Assembly (NCBI RefSeq): GCF_011761495.1
Contig: NZ_JAASRU010000006.1
Coordinates: forward strand, 62,001 to 126,000
Length of the DNA stretch: 64,000 nt
Direction: 5' to 3'
From: Alkalibacillus almallahensis
GTDB lineage: Bacteria; Bacillota; Bacilli; Bacillales; Alkalibacillaceae
Part shown: positions 16,701 through 25,818 of the stretch, piece by piece
How the letters are laid out: each line of letters opens with the position of its first letter
How positions within the stretch are numbered: the stretch's first letter is position 1
The notes under the pieces: generated by a model
What the model saw: the letters and a program-made list of their open reading frames with translations, nothing else
Database searches by the model: none
Told to the model about the DNA's origin: nothing
Translations under genes and position numbers: made by a program

Positions 16701-17027
16701 TTATAATAGCAAATGCCGTTCAAATCGAATAAATGAATACAAACGCATGAATAACACAATGGATAGAACAACTAATAGTGGAATTTTAATATAGTCTATT
16801 TCAGCAAAATAGACCATGATTAAACCTGCCAATGTCATTAACGCTAGGAAATTTGAATAACGTCCATTCAGTGGTGTATTGCTCACTGCAAGTGATGACA
16901 CCTTTTTAATGCGTTCAAAATAACATGTTTGACAATAAGCTTGAATCATAAAGAAGATTTGAGTTGTAAATAAATCTCGTTTGGATTCGATGTGTTTTCC
17001 ACAGTTTTGACAGTATACTTTTTTCAT
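16701..17027 (-). CDS. Zinc-ribbon membrane protein of unknown function
   Basis: 108 residues. The N-terminal YCQNCGKHI and AYCQTCYFE give two CxxC pairs, a likely zinc ribbon, followed by two membrane helices (LALMTLAGLIMVYF, IKIPLLVVLSIVLFMRLY). Ten bases upstream of the EamA gene, so possibly cotranscribed. No family name recognised. Confidence 0.65.
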   Translation of the reverse strand: MKKVYCQNCGKHIESKRDLFTTQIFFMIQAYCQTCYFERIKKVSSLAVSNTPLNGRYSNFLALMTLAGLIMVYFAEIDYIKIPLLVVLSIVLFMRLYSFIRFERHLLL

Positions 17028-17056
17028 TTTTTATTGGCACCTACCATATCAATTTC

Positions 17057-18019
17057 TTATGACGTGTGAATTGGTTTTAAAACTTTTTCAATACGGTTCC
17101 GTTTCGGTTCTAAAAATGGTGGTAAAGCAAGTGACTCACCTAGATGATGAATATCTTCATCAGTTGCAAAACCAGGACCATCAGTCGCTAATTCAAATAA
17201 TACTCCATTCGGTTCGCGGAAATAGACGGATTTAAAATAATGACGATCAACAAAATTAGAATGGCCAATTCCATTCGCAGTTAAGGTTTCAATCCAACGA
17301 TTCAAACTCGACTCATCTTCAACACGGAATGCCACGTGATGAACGCCACCACGACCCAATCGTTCAGAAGGAAGATCCGTGCGATGGTGGACATGTACTT
17401 CTGCACCTGTGCCACCTTCGCCCATCTCATAGACATAAACCGTTTCATGTTGTTCACCTTGATACTCGCCAATATGACGGAATTCCAGAACGTCGACTAT
17501 TACTGATTCTAGTTGTTTAAGGTCAGGCACAGTTAAATGAATAGGACCAAGACCAACAATGCCATGCTGCGGGCTTGCGGATGATTTCTCCCAAGCCTTG
17601 CCGCCAGCTACACCGTTATTCCCTTCATCAGACACCAAAATTAACCGTTGTTTCTCATGATCTCGAAATGGTAAGACCTTACGACCAAATTGTTCCTGAA
17701 CCCCATCATGTTCTAGATTAGCTGAGGATAATCGTTCCTCCCAATAAGTCAAGGCTTCGTCAGTAGGTACGCGAAGCGATGTTGCCGAAATACTATTATT
17801 GCCATCATGATTCTGACCAATTTGCGGAATTTCAAAGAATGTGAATTCAGTCCCTGGTCGACCAACTTCGTCACCGTAAAAGAGGTGATACATCGATGGG
17901 TCATCTTGATTGACCGTCTTTTTGACCATTCGCATGCCTAATAGTTTCGTATAGAAATTAACATTTAATTGAGCTTGTTTCGCCATGGCTGATACATGAT
18001 GGATTCCTAAAATACTCAT
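17057..18019 (-). CDS. Ring-cleaving dioxygenase, VOC family (MhqO/MhqA-like)
   Basis: 320 residues in two glyoxalase-fold halves. Candidate metal ligands are His in ILGIHHVSAMA, His in HHVAFRV and Glu in LFELATDGPGF. This matches the hydroquinone/catechol dioxygenases of the Bacillus Mhq group, which open quinol rings under quinone or thiol stress. Preceded by GGAGGTG and by a 16-base palindrome at 18060-18075 that may be its operator. No MhqR-type MarR gene is adjacent. Confidence 0.85.
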   Translation of the reverse strand: MSILGIHHVSAMAKQAQLNVNFYTKLLGMRMVKKTVNQDDPSMYHLFYGDEVGRPGTEFTFFEIPQIGQNHDGNNSISATSLRVPTDEALTYWEERLSSANLEHDGVQEQFGRKVLPFRDHEKQRLILVSDEGNNGVAGGKAWEKSSASPQHGIVGLGPIHLTVPDLKQLESVIVDVLEFRHIGEYQGEQHETVYVYEMGEGGTGAEVHVHHRTDLPSERLGRGGVHHVAFRVEDESSLNRWIETLTANGIGHSNFVDRHYFKSVYFREPNGVLFELATDGPGFATDEDIHHLGESLALPPFLEPKRNRIEKVLKPIHTS

Positions 18020-18059
18020 ATGTTCACCTCCATGTTTTAATACATGATGTTTTTCTATT

Positions 18060-18075
18060 AATCAATCGATTGATT
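18060..18075. promoter_or_regulatory. Perfect 16-bp palindrome upstream of the dioxygenase gene
   Basis: AATCAATCGATTGATT, fully self-complementary, 41 bases before the dioxygenase start. Symmetry and position suggest a repressor site; it does not look like the B. subtilis MhqR operator as I recall it. Confidence 0.45.
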
Positions 18076-18101
18076 TGTTTAATTTAATTCTTTGTTTATA
18101 C

Positions 18102-18629
18102 TTAACTTCGTAAATCAATCCAGAAGCGTCTAACCACTTCACCGTTTTCTTTGGTAAATGGCAGGCCTTGCATACCGCCAACCTTTTCATAAACGCGTTG
18201 TACAGTTGAGTCGCCATCCTGACAAGTGACTAAGGCACGAGGAATGCTAAATGATTTCAACATTGCCATCGCTTCATTCAACATAAACGTGGCATGCCCT
18301 TCATTTCGCTCAGATGGACGTACGCCGAAATCGACTAAACCATCGACTTCTACTAAGGAACCAACTAGTTCATGGCGAATAACACATGCACCGATAATTT
18401 TATATTTTTCATCAACGAGCCAACGTGTCGAAGCTGGGACCTCTTCTCCTGTTAGACCAACCCCTTTTTCATGGTTTAATAATTGTTCAACTAATGCCTC
18501 GAATTCTGATGGTTTTGCATCTAAAACAGACGGTACAACACTTTCACCCGCTTCATGCCAATCATTTAAAAAATCCAGATAAGCTGATTCAAGTGATGCT
18601 GTCGGTTTAATTAATGTTAATTGACTCAT
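18102..18629 (-). CDS. GNAT-family N-acetyltransferase
   Basis: 175 residues. The acetyl-CoA loop is in VRPSERNEGHATFMLNEAM (R-x-x-G-x-A), after a DFGV beta strand; PRALVTCQDGDSTVQRVYEKVGG follows as in GNAT proteins. Substrate unknown. Behind AGGAAGG, 12 bases after the pyrimidine-dimer glycosylase gene; the neighbouring exonuclease and glycosylase genes read in the same direction. Confidence 0.85.
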   Translation of the reverse strand: MSQLTLIKPTASLESAYLDFLNDWHEAGESVVPSVLDAKPSEFEALVEQLLNHEKGVGLTGEEVPASTRWLVDEKYKIIGACVIRHELVGSLVEVDGLVDFGVRPSERNEGHATFMLNEAMAMLKSFSIPRALVTCQDGDSTVQRVYEKVGGMQGLPFTKENGEVVRRFWIDLRS

Positions 18630-18641
18630 AAATAACCCTTC

Positions 18642-19085
18642 CTATTTCTTGGTCACACGTTCCCAATTTTCGAGTTCGCCTTCTACAATCGAAAATAAAG
18701 GGTGTGCTTCAATTGATTCGTGTTTCATTTCTTTTAACGATTCAAAGCGCTCAGGATCACGCACTTCTAATTTTGCCAGTAAATGATGCCATTCATATTC
18801 CAATTGTCCCTTCGTTACCTTTAGACGAAGCGTTTGGTCGACATCATAGATTTTACTCTGATCAAAGTTATAGCCACGTTGCAAAGCTTCATCATACACA
18901 TACTGCAAATACGTGCCAATCGTATGAAGTGGGTTCTTCTGATCACGAAAACGAACGAGTTGAGGATGATTTCGATACCCTTTTGTTTCACCTTTTAATA
19001 CTTTTTGAGCTAACAAGGTCTCACGCCACAACGCCACTAAGCCTTTAGCATCTAAGTATTTCGGGTGAACAGACCATATGCGCAT
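18642..19085 (-). CDS. Pyrimidine-dimer DNA glycosylase family protein
   Basis: 147 residues, starting MRIWSVHPKYLDAKGLVALW, then KGYRNHPQLVRF and YLQYVYDEALQRGYNFD. This is the Pyr_excise (T4 endonuclease V-like) family as found in bacteria, which nicks at UV-induced cyclobutane dimers. Note Arg, not Thr, follows Met, so the N-terminal-amine chemistry of T4 EndoV is not obviously conserved. Adjacent to a flap-type exonuclease, which supports a DNA repair role. Confidence 0.75.
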   Translation of the reverse strand: MRIWSVHPKYLDAKGLVALWRETLLAQKVLKGETKGYRNHPQLVRFRDQKNPLHTIGTYLQYVYDEALQRGYNFDQSKIYDVDQTLRLKVTKGQLEYEWHHLLAKLEVRDPERFESLKEMKHESIEAHPLFSIVEGELENWERVTKK

Positions 19086-19096
19086 GTCATCCCCTC

Positions 19097-19957
19097 CTAG
19101 ATTCGCTCGCCTAACCGTTTAAATTCAAATTCATTAAATTTAGCGATTATTTTCTCACGTTCTGGCTGATATAGAGCTTCATTCAAATCACATGACACAT
19201 CTGCATCACACCGAATTTCGGCTAGTTGTCTTGATAAATGAACCATATCAAGGTCAGCTTCAAATTTTGTCCGCTGGGCTCTCGTTAGAGTATCTAAATT
19301 ATTAAGAATGGCATCAAGTGACCCGTGTTGGATTAACAATTTCAAGGCTGTTTTTTCACCAATGCCTCGAACACCTGGGTAATGGTCACTCGTATCGCCC
19401 ATCATTGCCTTAAGTTCAATCATTTGTTTCGGTTCAATGCCTTTTTCCTCTACAAATCGTGGCGCCTCATAAGTATCATAGTTGCCGTATCCTTTTTTCA
19501 GAAGGGCAACACGTACATGATCATCTAATAATTGCAAGATATCTTGATCCCCTGTAAGGATCGTGACATCTGCCTCATCCTGATAATGACTTGCTAATGT
19601 GCCAATACAGTCATCTGCTTCATAGCCAGGAATCCCTACATTCGGGATATCCATCGCAGTTGTCACTTCTTTCACTCGATCAAACTGTGGCACGAGATTT
19701 TCTGGTGGGGCACTACGATTGGCTTTATAGTCTGGGAAAAGGTCATTTCGAAAGGTGTGACTTCCCATATCCCAACAACTAATCACATGTGTTGGATTAA
19801 AAGTATCAATTGCCGTTAATAAATGTCTTGTAAAGCCATGAATCGCATTCGTTGGAAGGCCTTGGCTATTAATCATAAAATTATTCATCATCGCTGTGGA
19901 ATAGTAGGCACGAAATAATAAAGCCATTCCATCAACGAGTAATACATGTTTTCTCAT
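19097..19957 (-). CDS. 5'-3' exonuclease, YpcP-like
   Basis: 286 residues, equivalent to the stand-alone exonuclease domain of DNA polymerase I. Metal-binding residues are seen in LLVDGMALLFRAYY, YEADDCIGTLA and TGDQDILQLL; the helix-hairpin-helix is in GVRGIGEKTALKLL. It removes RNA primers and flaps. GGAGG before ATG 19957; in one run with the glycosylase and GNAT genes. Confidence 0.88.
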   Translation of the reverse strand: MRKHVLLVDGMALLFRAYYSTAMMNNFMINSQGLPTNAIHGFTRHLLTAIDTFNPTHVISCWDMGSHTFRNDLFPDYKANRSAPPENLVPQFDRVKEVTTAMDIPNVGIPGYEADDCIGTLASHYQDEADVTILTGDQDILQLLDDHVRVALLKKGYGNYDTYEAPRFVEEKGIEPKQMIELKAMMGDTSDHYPGVRGIGEKTALKLLIQHGSLDAILNNLDTLTRAQRTKFEADLDMVHLSRQLAEIRCDADVSCDLNEALYQPEREKIIAKFNEFEFKRLGERI

Positions 19958-19969
19958 TGTGTTCCTCCA

Positions 19970-20254
19970 TTACTTGATTTCAACTTTACGGAATTCATGA
20001 ATTAAATGTTCAGGATTTTCTTTTATTTGAAAGGTCATAACCCCTTTTGTGGTGTGTAAATATAAGAACCCATACTGACCTGATAACATCTTATAAGACA
20101 TATCAAAGATCATGCTTATTTCATACGTGTATTCAGCTGTTTCAATACGATCTTCATATAATCGAATATAATGGGTATCTTCGATGTTTTTCTGTTGAAA
20201 ATGAACATGATCAATTTCACGTCTGAACGTAATATAGGGATGTTCGCAAATCAT
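19970..20254 (-). CDS. Small conserved-looking protein of unknown function
   Basis: 94 residues behind AAAGGAG. Beta-rich (ITFRREIDHVHFQQ, YLHTTKGVMTFQIKENPEHLI), no signal peptide or membrane helix; reminiscent of PH-like small proteins of Bacillus, which is only an impression. First gene of the exonuclease run, 12 bases ahead. Confidence 0.55.
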   Translation of the reverse strand: MICEHPYITFRREIDHVHFQQKNIEDTHYIRLYEDRIETAEYTYEISMIFDMSYKMLSGQYGFLYLHTTKGVMTFQIKENPEHLIHEFRKVEIK

Positions 20255-20378
20255 GGTTGGACTCCTTTAAACAATCTATGGTTGTCATTATAGCATTGAT
20301 TAATGAACGTGTCTTTTGAAGTAAATGACCTATCATATTAAAAGACAAACCCTTTATCCCTCAGATAACACGACCTGC

Positions 20379-21527
20379 TTATTGAGACACTTGTCCGTAA
20401 CGACGTAATAACATAGCTAAAAGAGCACTACGTTTCGGAAGTTCGTGAATGATCACATGCTCGTGCTTCGCATGAGCCCCATCCCCCACTGCACCTAAAC
20501 CATCTAGAGTTGGCTCTAATGAAGCAGTGAAATTCGCATCACTTCCTCCTCCCGTCGATTCTTCTTCTAACTCAATGTTTAAGTATTGTTTCGCTAACGC
20601 CTGAGCATGCTCGAATAACACCTCACTATCATTGGTACGTTCAAGAGGTGGACGGTAAATGCTGCCTTGTATATCAATGCTAATGCCATCATTGATCGGC
20701 TTAATTGTTTCAATTTCAGACACCACTCGGTTCATTTCTGCTTCAGATTGAACACGAACATCGACCACTGCATGCGCCTCTTCTGCGATCATATTTTTCG
20801 ATGAGCCACCGTCAATCACACCGACATTGACAGTCGTTCCTTGATCAATATCAGTTAGATTGGATAGGTATGTAATCTGTTCAGCTAACTCTTCTATAGC
20901 ACTGACGCCTTTTTCAGGTTCAATCCCAGCATGAGAAGATATCCCATGAACCTTAAGTTCATAAGTCCCCACCCCTTTTCGAGCGGTTTTCAGAGCACCA
21001 CGCTCTCCTTGTGCAGGTTCTAAAACAAAAACCGCATCGCTTTTCGTCGCTTCCTCTTCTATATAGGGCTTAGACGTCGGGCTCCCTAATTCTTCATCAC
21101 TCGTCATTAATAGAATAACTTTCTTATCCATTGTTTGAATAACCTGCTCAATCGCTTGAATCGCAAAAAGCGCTTGAACAATCCCTGCCTTCATGTCAAA
21201 TGAACCTGGTCCATATAGTTTACCTGTTTCTATATGACAAGGCATGTCTTCCAATGTACCTTCAGGCCAGACCGTATCTAAATGTGTCACAATCAACAAC
21301 TGCCCGTCTCCCTCACCCCATTCAGCCTTTATATGAGGCGCATATGGTTCACCTGATAGACGTGTCACATCAGCCTCAATCATCGAATTCACTATTTTGT
21401 ACAAATAATCTCCCATTGCATTCGTCAACTTAGTATCATTGGAAGGTGACTCCATTAAAACCAATTCACGCAACAACTCTACCATGTCACCTTCTCGATC
21501 TTGTAAATATTGAACTAAATCATCCAT
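20379..21527 (-). CDS. M20-family metallopeptidase (carboxypeptidase G2-like)
   Basis: 382 residues. Zinc ligands and catalytic acids are recognisable: IVTHLDTVWPEG (His, Asp), MTSDEELGSP (catalytic Glu-Glu), FVLEPAQGERG and the C-terminal DGAHAKHEHV. GGGSDANF and the dimerisation segment HGISSHAGIEPEKG fit the ArgE/CPG2 group. Likely cleaves a C-terminal amino acid or acyl-amino acid. Single gene, cytoplasmic. Confidence 0.88.
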   Translation of the reverse strand: MDDLVQYLQDREGDMVELLRELVLMESPSNDTKLTNAMGDYLYKIVNSMIEADVTRLSGEPYAPHIKAEWGEGDGQLLIVTHLDTVWPEGTLEDMPCHIETGKLYGPGSFDMKAGIVQALFAIQAIEQVIQTMDKKVILLMTSDEELGSPTSKPYIEEEATKSDAVFVLEPAQGERGALKTARKGVGTYELKVHGISSHAGIEPEKGVSAIEELAEQITYLSNLTDIDQGTTVNVGVIDGGSSKNMIAEEAHAVVDVRVQSEAEMNRVVSEIETIKPINDGISIDIQGSIYRPPLERTNDSEVLFEHAQALAKQYLNIELEEESTGGGSDANFTASLEPTLDGLGAVGDGAHAKHEHVIIHELPKRSALLAMLLRRYGQVSQ

Positions 21528-21613
21528 GTATTATATAGAGCCTCCGTTGTTCATTTATATTTACTCTATTATACACTGATTAATAACTTAAAGGTTATAA
21601 TATTCATAAATCA

Positions 21614-21650
21614 TGCAACCGCTTTTGGCTTTACGACGTCTAATAAGTAA
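21614..21650 (+). promoter_or_regulatory. ECF-type promoter of the second sigma gene
   Basis: -35-like TGCAAC (21614-21619), 17-base spacer, then CGTCTAATAAGTAA (21637-21650), identical over 14 bases to the promoter of the other ECF sigma gene at 5772-5759. Confidence 0.7.
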
Positions 21651-21669
21651 AACAGAAAGGAGGCTCGTT

Positions 21670-22254
21670 ATGTCGGTTTCTGAATTAACTGCACTAGAAA
21701 AAGATTCTTTAACCGAACAAGACCGGCTCGACATCTTGGATTATTGCATGCAATATTACGGGTCTGATATTAAACGTGTCGTGCTTTCATATGTGAAGAA
21801 CGAAGCCGATGCAGAAGACGTGACACAAGATGTATTTATTACGGTCTATCAAAAGATTGATCAATTTAACCAACAATCTCAATTAAAAAGTTGGCTCTTT
21901 CGGATTGCGATTAATAAAAGCAAAGACCATTTACGATCATTTAAACAGCGACAACAACGAATTCGAGATAAATTGATGCAATCAGCACAGAAAGATTCGA
22001 TTGAAACCCAAACACCTGAATCCATTTCAGTAGAAGCTGATGAAAATGAGTTATTACTACAACGCGTATATCAATTATCGGAAAAATATAAAGAAGTGAT
22101 TATTTTATATTACTTTGAGCAATTATCCGTACAAGAGATTGCATCAATTTTAGACACGAAATCTAATACAATTAAGGCTCGGTTAAAACGAGGACGAGAA
22201 AGACTCAAAACCATCATCGAGTCTGGAGGTGAAGAAAATGGATCAAAAGCTTAA
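21670..22254 (+). CDS. ECF-subfamily RNA polymerase sigma factor (second pair)
   Basis: 194 residues from ATG 21670 behind AAAGGAGG; the frame extends to 21613 but that part contains the promoter. Region 2: VLSYVKNEADAEDVTQDVFITVYQKID and SWLFRIAINKSKDHLRS; region 4: LSVQEIASILDTKSNTIKARLKRGRERL. Overlaps its anti-sigma gene by 17 bases. Promoter suggests autoregulation or cross-activation by the first ECF factor. Confidence 0.9.
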   Translation: MSVSELTALEKDSLTEQDRLDILDYCMQYYGSDIKRVVLSYVKNEADAEDVTQDVFITVYQKIDQFNQQSQLKSWLFRIAINKSKDHLRSFKQRQQRIRDKLMQSAQKDSIETQTPESISVEADENELLLQRVYQLSEKYKEVIILYYFEQLSVQEIASILDTKSNTIKARLKRGRERLKTIIESGGEENGSKA

Positions 22255-23674
22255 AGATTTACGTGAAACTTATCGAAATCAAACATCGTTTACGAATGAT
22301 GATCGTAAACAAGTTTTAGCGAAATTAAATGAACCGAAACGAAAAGAAAAGCAGCCCATGTTTCCATTAAAAGTGATCATTCCACTTGCGGCAGCTTTAC
22401 TACTAATGTTCACCATTTTTGCAAGTTTAGCAACTGATGATAGCCCAAATACAGCCAATGAAGGTGAAGAAGAAACCATGACGGCACCTGAAGGCGACCC
22501 TGATGTCGAAGGGTATGTCGTTGAAGAAGAAGATACCCGGATTCTTGTAACGGGAAGTGAGCAGAATGAAAGCGGTCAATACCCTGCCACTTGGTACTCT
22601 GATGTAGAGGAAGATGTTCAATTAGGTGACGAAGTCCGTGTATGGCATTCTGATTTAGCAGAATCTTATCCTTCCCAAGGTGAAGCCGATCACCTTGAAG
22701 TTGTTGAAGAAAGTGAACAATCCGATATGTCACAACAAGAAGCTTTAGCATCAGCCTTACGCACTATAGAGGACTACACGGTTAAAGTAGTGAGTAACGT
22801 TGAATTATTAAGTGAGGAAGGCTACTGGTTAATCGATATTCAAGATGCTGGAATGGAAGGTCAATCCGCCAGCTTCGCAATCGCAGTCGATGGTTCTAGT
22901 GTCAGTACCACTTATGGAGAAAACCAATCATTACTTGGCGCAAAACAAGTTCAACTTGATTTATCCTTATCACAATTAATCAATGACGACTATAGCAGTG
23001 TTAACTATCAAGGATTTGAAGCCGAAGAACAAATGCTAACGATCAACCTTGATAACGCAGGCGATATCGATCAAGATGCACTAGTTGATGACATTGGCAA
23101 TACCGTGTTTGAATACGACTCCATCGAAGCGATAACAGTGAATTTTAGTGACCAGAGCATGACAGTATCACGCTCAGAACAACAACAAGACGAAAATGAA
23201 TCCAACTCAGATGAATCTAACTCAGAACAGTCTGAATCAGAAGAACAAACGAACTCCCCTTCCGAACCAAATATAGAAGATTTATTGAATGAGTATCACG
23301 CTGTTCAGGATAGAATATTGGAAACTGTGGAAGGTGAGAGCCATCGCTTAGCGCACTATGACAGCAAAGAAGAGATCATCAATGACGTGAGCGACACTTT
23401 ATCCGAAACACGAGTTAATTACCTATTTGAAAGTTTCATTGTTGAAGAAGATATTACAAGTGATGCTTCAGAAGGCTTGTATATTCGTCCAACAGGTGGT
23501 GACACACGCATCAACCTCGAGGAAGATTATCAAGTTGAACAACCGTCTGATACGACTTATCGTGTTACTCAAGAAATAGAAAATGAACTTTCAGGACACG
23601 TTCGAGTCATTTATAACATCAGCTATCAAGATGACAACTGGATTTTAGAAAATGTTGATTACGAACAACTATAG
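22238..23674 (+). CDS. Membrane anti-sigma factor with DUF3221 outer domain
   Basis: 478 residues from ATG 22238, behind GGAGGTG inside the sigma gene. Cytoplasmic basic part ~1-45, a membrane helix (VIIPLAAALLLMFTIFASLA), then a DUF3221-like segment ~80-155 (EGYVVEEEDTRILVTGSE, VQLGDEVRVWHSD), a further ~160-residue folded region, an acidic Ser/Glu/Gln linker (~320-350) and a C-terminal beta-rich domain. Coupling to an ECF sigma gene and topology support an anti-sigma role; the sensing mechanism is not evident. Confidence 0.75.
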   Translation: MDQKLKDLRETYRNQTSFTNDDRKQVLAKLNEPKRKEKQPMFPLKVIIPLAAALLLMFTIFASLATDDSPNTANEGEEETMTAPEGDPDVEGYVVEEEDTRILVTGSEQNESGQYPATWYSDVEEDVQLGDEVRVWHSDLAESYPSQGEADHLEVVEESEQSDMSQQEALASALRTIEDYTVKVVSNVELLSEEGYWLIDIQDAGMEGQSASFAIAVDGSSVSTTYGENQSLLGAKQVQLDLSLSQLINDDYSSVNYQGFEAEEQMLTINLDNAGDIDQDALVDDIGNTVFEYDSIEAITVNFSDQSMTVSRSEQQQDENESNSDESNSEQSESEEQTNSPSEPNIEDLLNEYHAVQDRILETVEGESHRLAHYDSKEEIINDVSDTLSETRVNYLFESFIVEEDITSDASEGLYIRPTGGDTRINLEEDYQVEQPSDTTYRVTQEIENELSGHVRVIYNISYQDDNWILENVDYEQL

Positions 23675-23684
23675 CACTTAAGAT

Positions 23685-23967
23685 GAGGCTGGGACAAAAC
23701 CCCATAAAGCAAAGTGAAACCCGAACGATTTAATTGAAAAAATAAATCGTTCGGGTTTATTGCTTGAATCACGCTCCATCAAAACACTTCGCTTGCCGCG
23801 GGCACGGCTCGAGCCTCCTCAGCCCAAAAGCGGGGCTTGCGGGGTCTCGAGACGCGTGCTATTCCCGCAGGCGTCTACGTGTTTTGATTCCGCTTTATTA
23901 CTGCTCACCTATAACTATTTCAAACATTCGCTCTTTGTATAAAAGATTATTCTTTTGTCTCAGCCTC
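23685..23967. repeat. Composite intergenic repeat element bounded by GAGGCTGGGACAAAA
   Basis: The left end GAGGCTGGGACAAAA (23685-23699) matches the right end TTTTGTCTCAGCCTC (23953-23967) as an inverted repeat with one mismatch. Inside are the hairpin at 23717-23758, nested 10-base arms ATCAAAACAC / GTGTTTTGAT (23778-23888), and two GC-rich blocks (23800-23815; 23838-23866) shared with the element at 14712-15054. No gene. It occupies most of the 413-base gap between the anti-sigma and ABC genes; the remainder to 24087 is AT-rich upstream sequence of the ABC operon. Confidence 0.7.
23717..23758 (+). terminator. Terminator-like hairpin inside the repeat, after the anti-sigma gene
   Basis: Perfect 16-base stem AAACCCGAACGATTTA / TAAATCGTTCGGGTTT with a ten-base loop, 42 bases after the anti-sigma stop. 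The T-run is short, so it may work as terminator or purely as a repeat arm. Confidence 0.65.
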
Positions 23968-24087
23968 TTCTTTTTTATTTCATAGATTTCATATTGCTGT
24001 TACCTACTAATAGCCATGTGATAAGATAGAGTATATTTCTAAGCTATATTATTCTCCCATCATTGTAGCAATCACGGAGGCCATCAT

Positions 24088-25818
24088 ATGCGTTATATTT
24101 TATCATACTTAACACCGTACTATTTCCATATGATCATCGCTTGGAGTCTGATGTTAATCGAATTATCAGTCGAGCTAATGTTGCCATTTTTCCTTGGCAA
24201 AATGATTGATAACGGTATTCTCAACCAAGACCTAAACGTCGTCATATACTGGGGCTCAATCATGATTGGGCTTGCGATTTTATCTTTTGTAGCAGGAATC
24301 GGAAACTCCTTCTATTCATCACATGTGACCTATAAATTTGGTTATGATATTAGAGGCTATTTGTTCGATAAAGTCCAATCATTTTCGTTTAAAAACCTAA
24401 ATGAACACCCGACATCAACCTTAATCACTCGCTTTACCAATGATATTAGACAAATTCAAAGCGGGCTTTTCTTAGCCTTAAGAATTATGTTCCGTGCGCC
24501 ACTATTAGTTATTGGCGGCATAACCATGTCGTTTATCGTTAACTGGCGAATCGCGCTCATATTTCTAATATCCGTCCCTATTCTTATCTTACTACTAGGG
24601 ATCATTGTAAAAATCAGTAGCCGACTTTTCACTAAAGTCCAAGGTTATTTAGATAAAGTGAACCGTGTGATGCAAGAAAATCTAAGTGGCATTCGATTAA
24701 TTAAGGCTTTTCTAAGAAGTCGCCATGAAAAAAACCGTTTTGTAACAGCTAATACTCATCTCATGAACGAAACGAAAACAGCTTTTCGTGTGATTGAAGC
24801 ATCCTCTCCGATTCTATTATTAATCATGAACCTGAGTCTTCTGTTCATTCTTTGGTTTGGTTATGAGGAAATCAATCAAAATAATGCCCAAGTGGGTGAA
24901 GTTGTTTCAATTATTAACTATGCCTTACGAGTTTCTCTAGCGATGAATATGTTTGGCTTCTTAACAAGAGCATTCGCTCGTGCTAAGGCTTCTTCAGAAC
25001 GTTTAGAACACGTTTTCACAACAGAAGTCGATTTACTCGAAGACCCATCAGTCGACCAGAATCAACATTTCACTGCAGGTAACATTCAGTTTAATCAAGT
25101 ATCATTTCACTATCCAAACGCTCATGACAATGTCTTGGAAGATATTAATCTTGAGATTCAGGCACAAGAAAAAGTGGCTATTCTCGGGGCAACAGGGTCA
25201 GGGAAATCAACATTGTTTCAATTGATTCCGCGTTTATATGATACAAGTGAGGGCCAATTATATATTGATCATCATCCAGTTCAATCTTATTCATTCGATC
25301 AATTAAGGCAATCAATTGGATACGTACCGCAAGATCCACTCTTATTCACAGGAACAGTCTTTCATAATATTGCTTGGGGGAAAAATGGCGCCTCACTTGA
25401 AGATGTTCAACAAGCAGCACAAGATGCGCAAATTCACGATACAATAGCATCATTACCAGATGGCTATCAAACGAAGATCGGACAAAAAGGGGTCAACCTT
25501 TCTGGGGGTCAGAAACAACGTATTTCCATTGCCCGAGCACTCATTCGTAAACCGACGATTCTCATGCTCGATGACAGTACGAGTGCATTAGATTTGAAAA
25601 CGGAAGCCCAACTACTCAACGCTATTGATCATTATCAGTGCACGACTTTGATTGTGACTCAGAAAATCTCTACAGCTATGAAAGCTGACCGTGTTTTACT
25701 CTTTGATGAAGGTCAATTAATGGCTGAAGGCACCCACGACCACCTATTGCAACAATCGACGATGTATCAACAAATTGTTGAGTCACAATTCGGAGAGGGT
25801 GAACGCCATGAGTCTTAA
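24088..25818 (+). CDS. ABC transporter half, permease-ATPase fusion (YfiB-like)
   Basis: 576 residues: six membrane helices (~15-300) then an ATPase domain with Walker A GATGSGKST, signature LSGGQKQR and Walker B ILMLDDST. The usual catalytic Glu after Walker B is Asp and the switch His is Gln (LIVTQKIS), so this half carries the degenerate ATP site. That is the pattern of heterodimeric exporters such as YfiBC and BmrCD. Overlaps the partner gene by 11 bases. Substrate unknown, likely lipids or drugs. Confidence 0.9.
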   Translation: MRYILSYLTPYYFHMIIAWSLMLIELSVELMLPFFLGKMIDNGILNQDLNVVIYWGSIMIGLAILSFVAGIGNSFYSSHVTYKFGYDIRGYLFDKVQSFSFKNLNEHPTSTLITRFTNDIRQIQSGLFLALRIMFRAPLLVIGGITMSFIVNWRIALIFLISVPILILLLGIIVKISSRLFTKVQGYLDKVNRVMQENLSGIRLIKAFLRSRHEKNRFVTANTHLMNETKTAFRVIEASSPILLLIMNLSLLFILWFGYEEINQNNAQVGEVVSIINYALRVSLAMNMFGFLTRAFARAKASSERLEHVFTTEVDLLEDPSVDQNQHFTAGNIQFNQVSFHYPNAHDNVLEDINLEIQAQEKVAILGATGSGKSTLFQLIPRLYDTSEGQLYIDHHPVQSYSFDQLRQSIGYVPQDPLLFTGTVFHNIAWGKNGASLEDVQQAAQDAQIHDTIASLPDGYQTKIGQKGVNLSGGQKQRISIARALIRKPTILMLDDSTSALDLKTEAQLLNAIDHYQCTTLIVTQKISTAMKADRVLLFDEGQLMAEGTHDHLLQQSTMYQQIVESQFGEGERHES

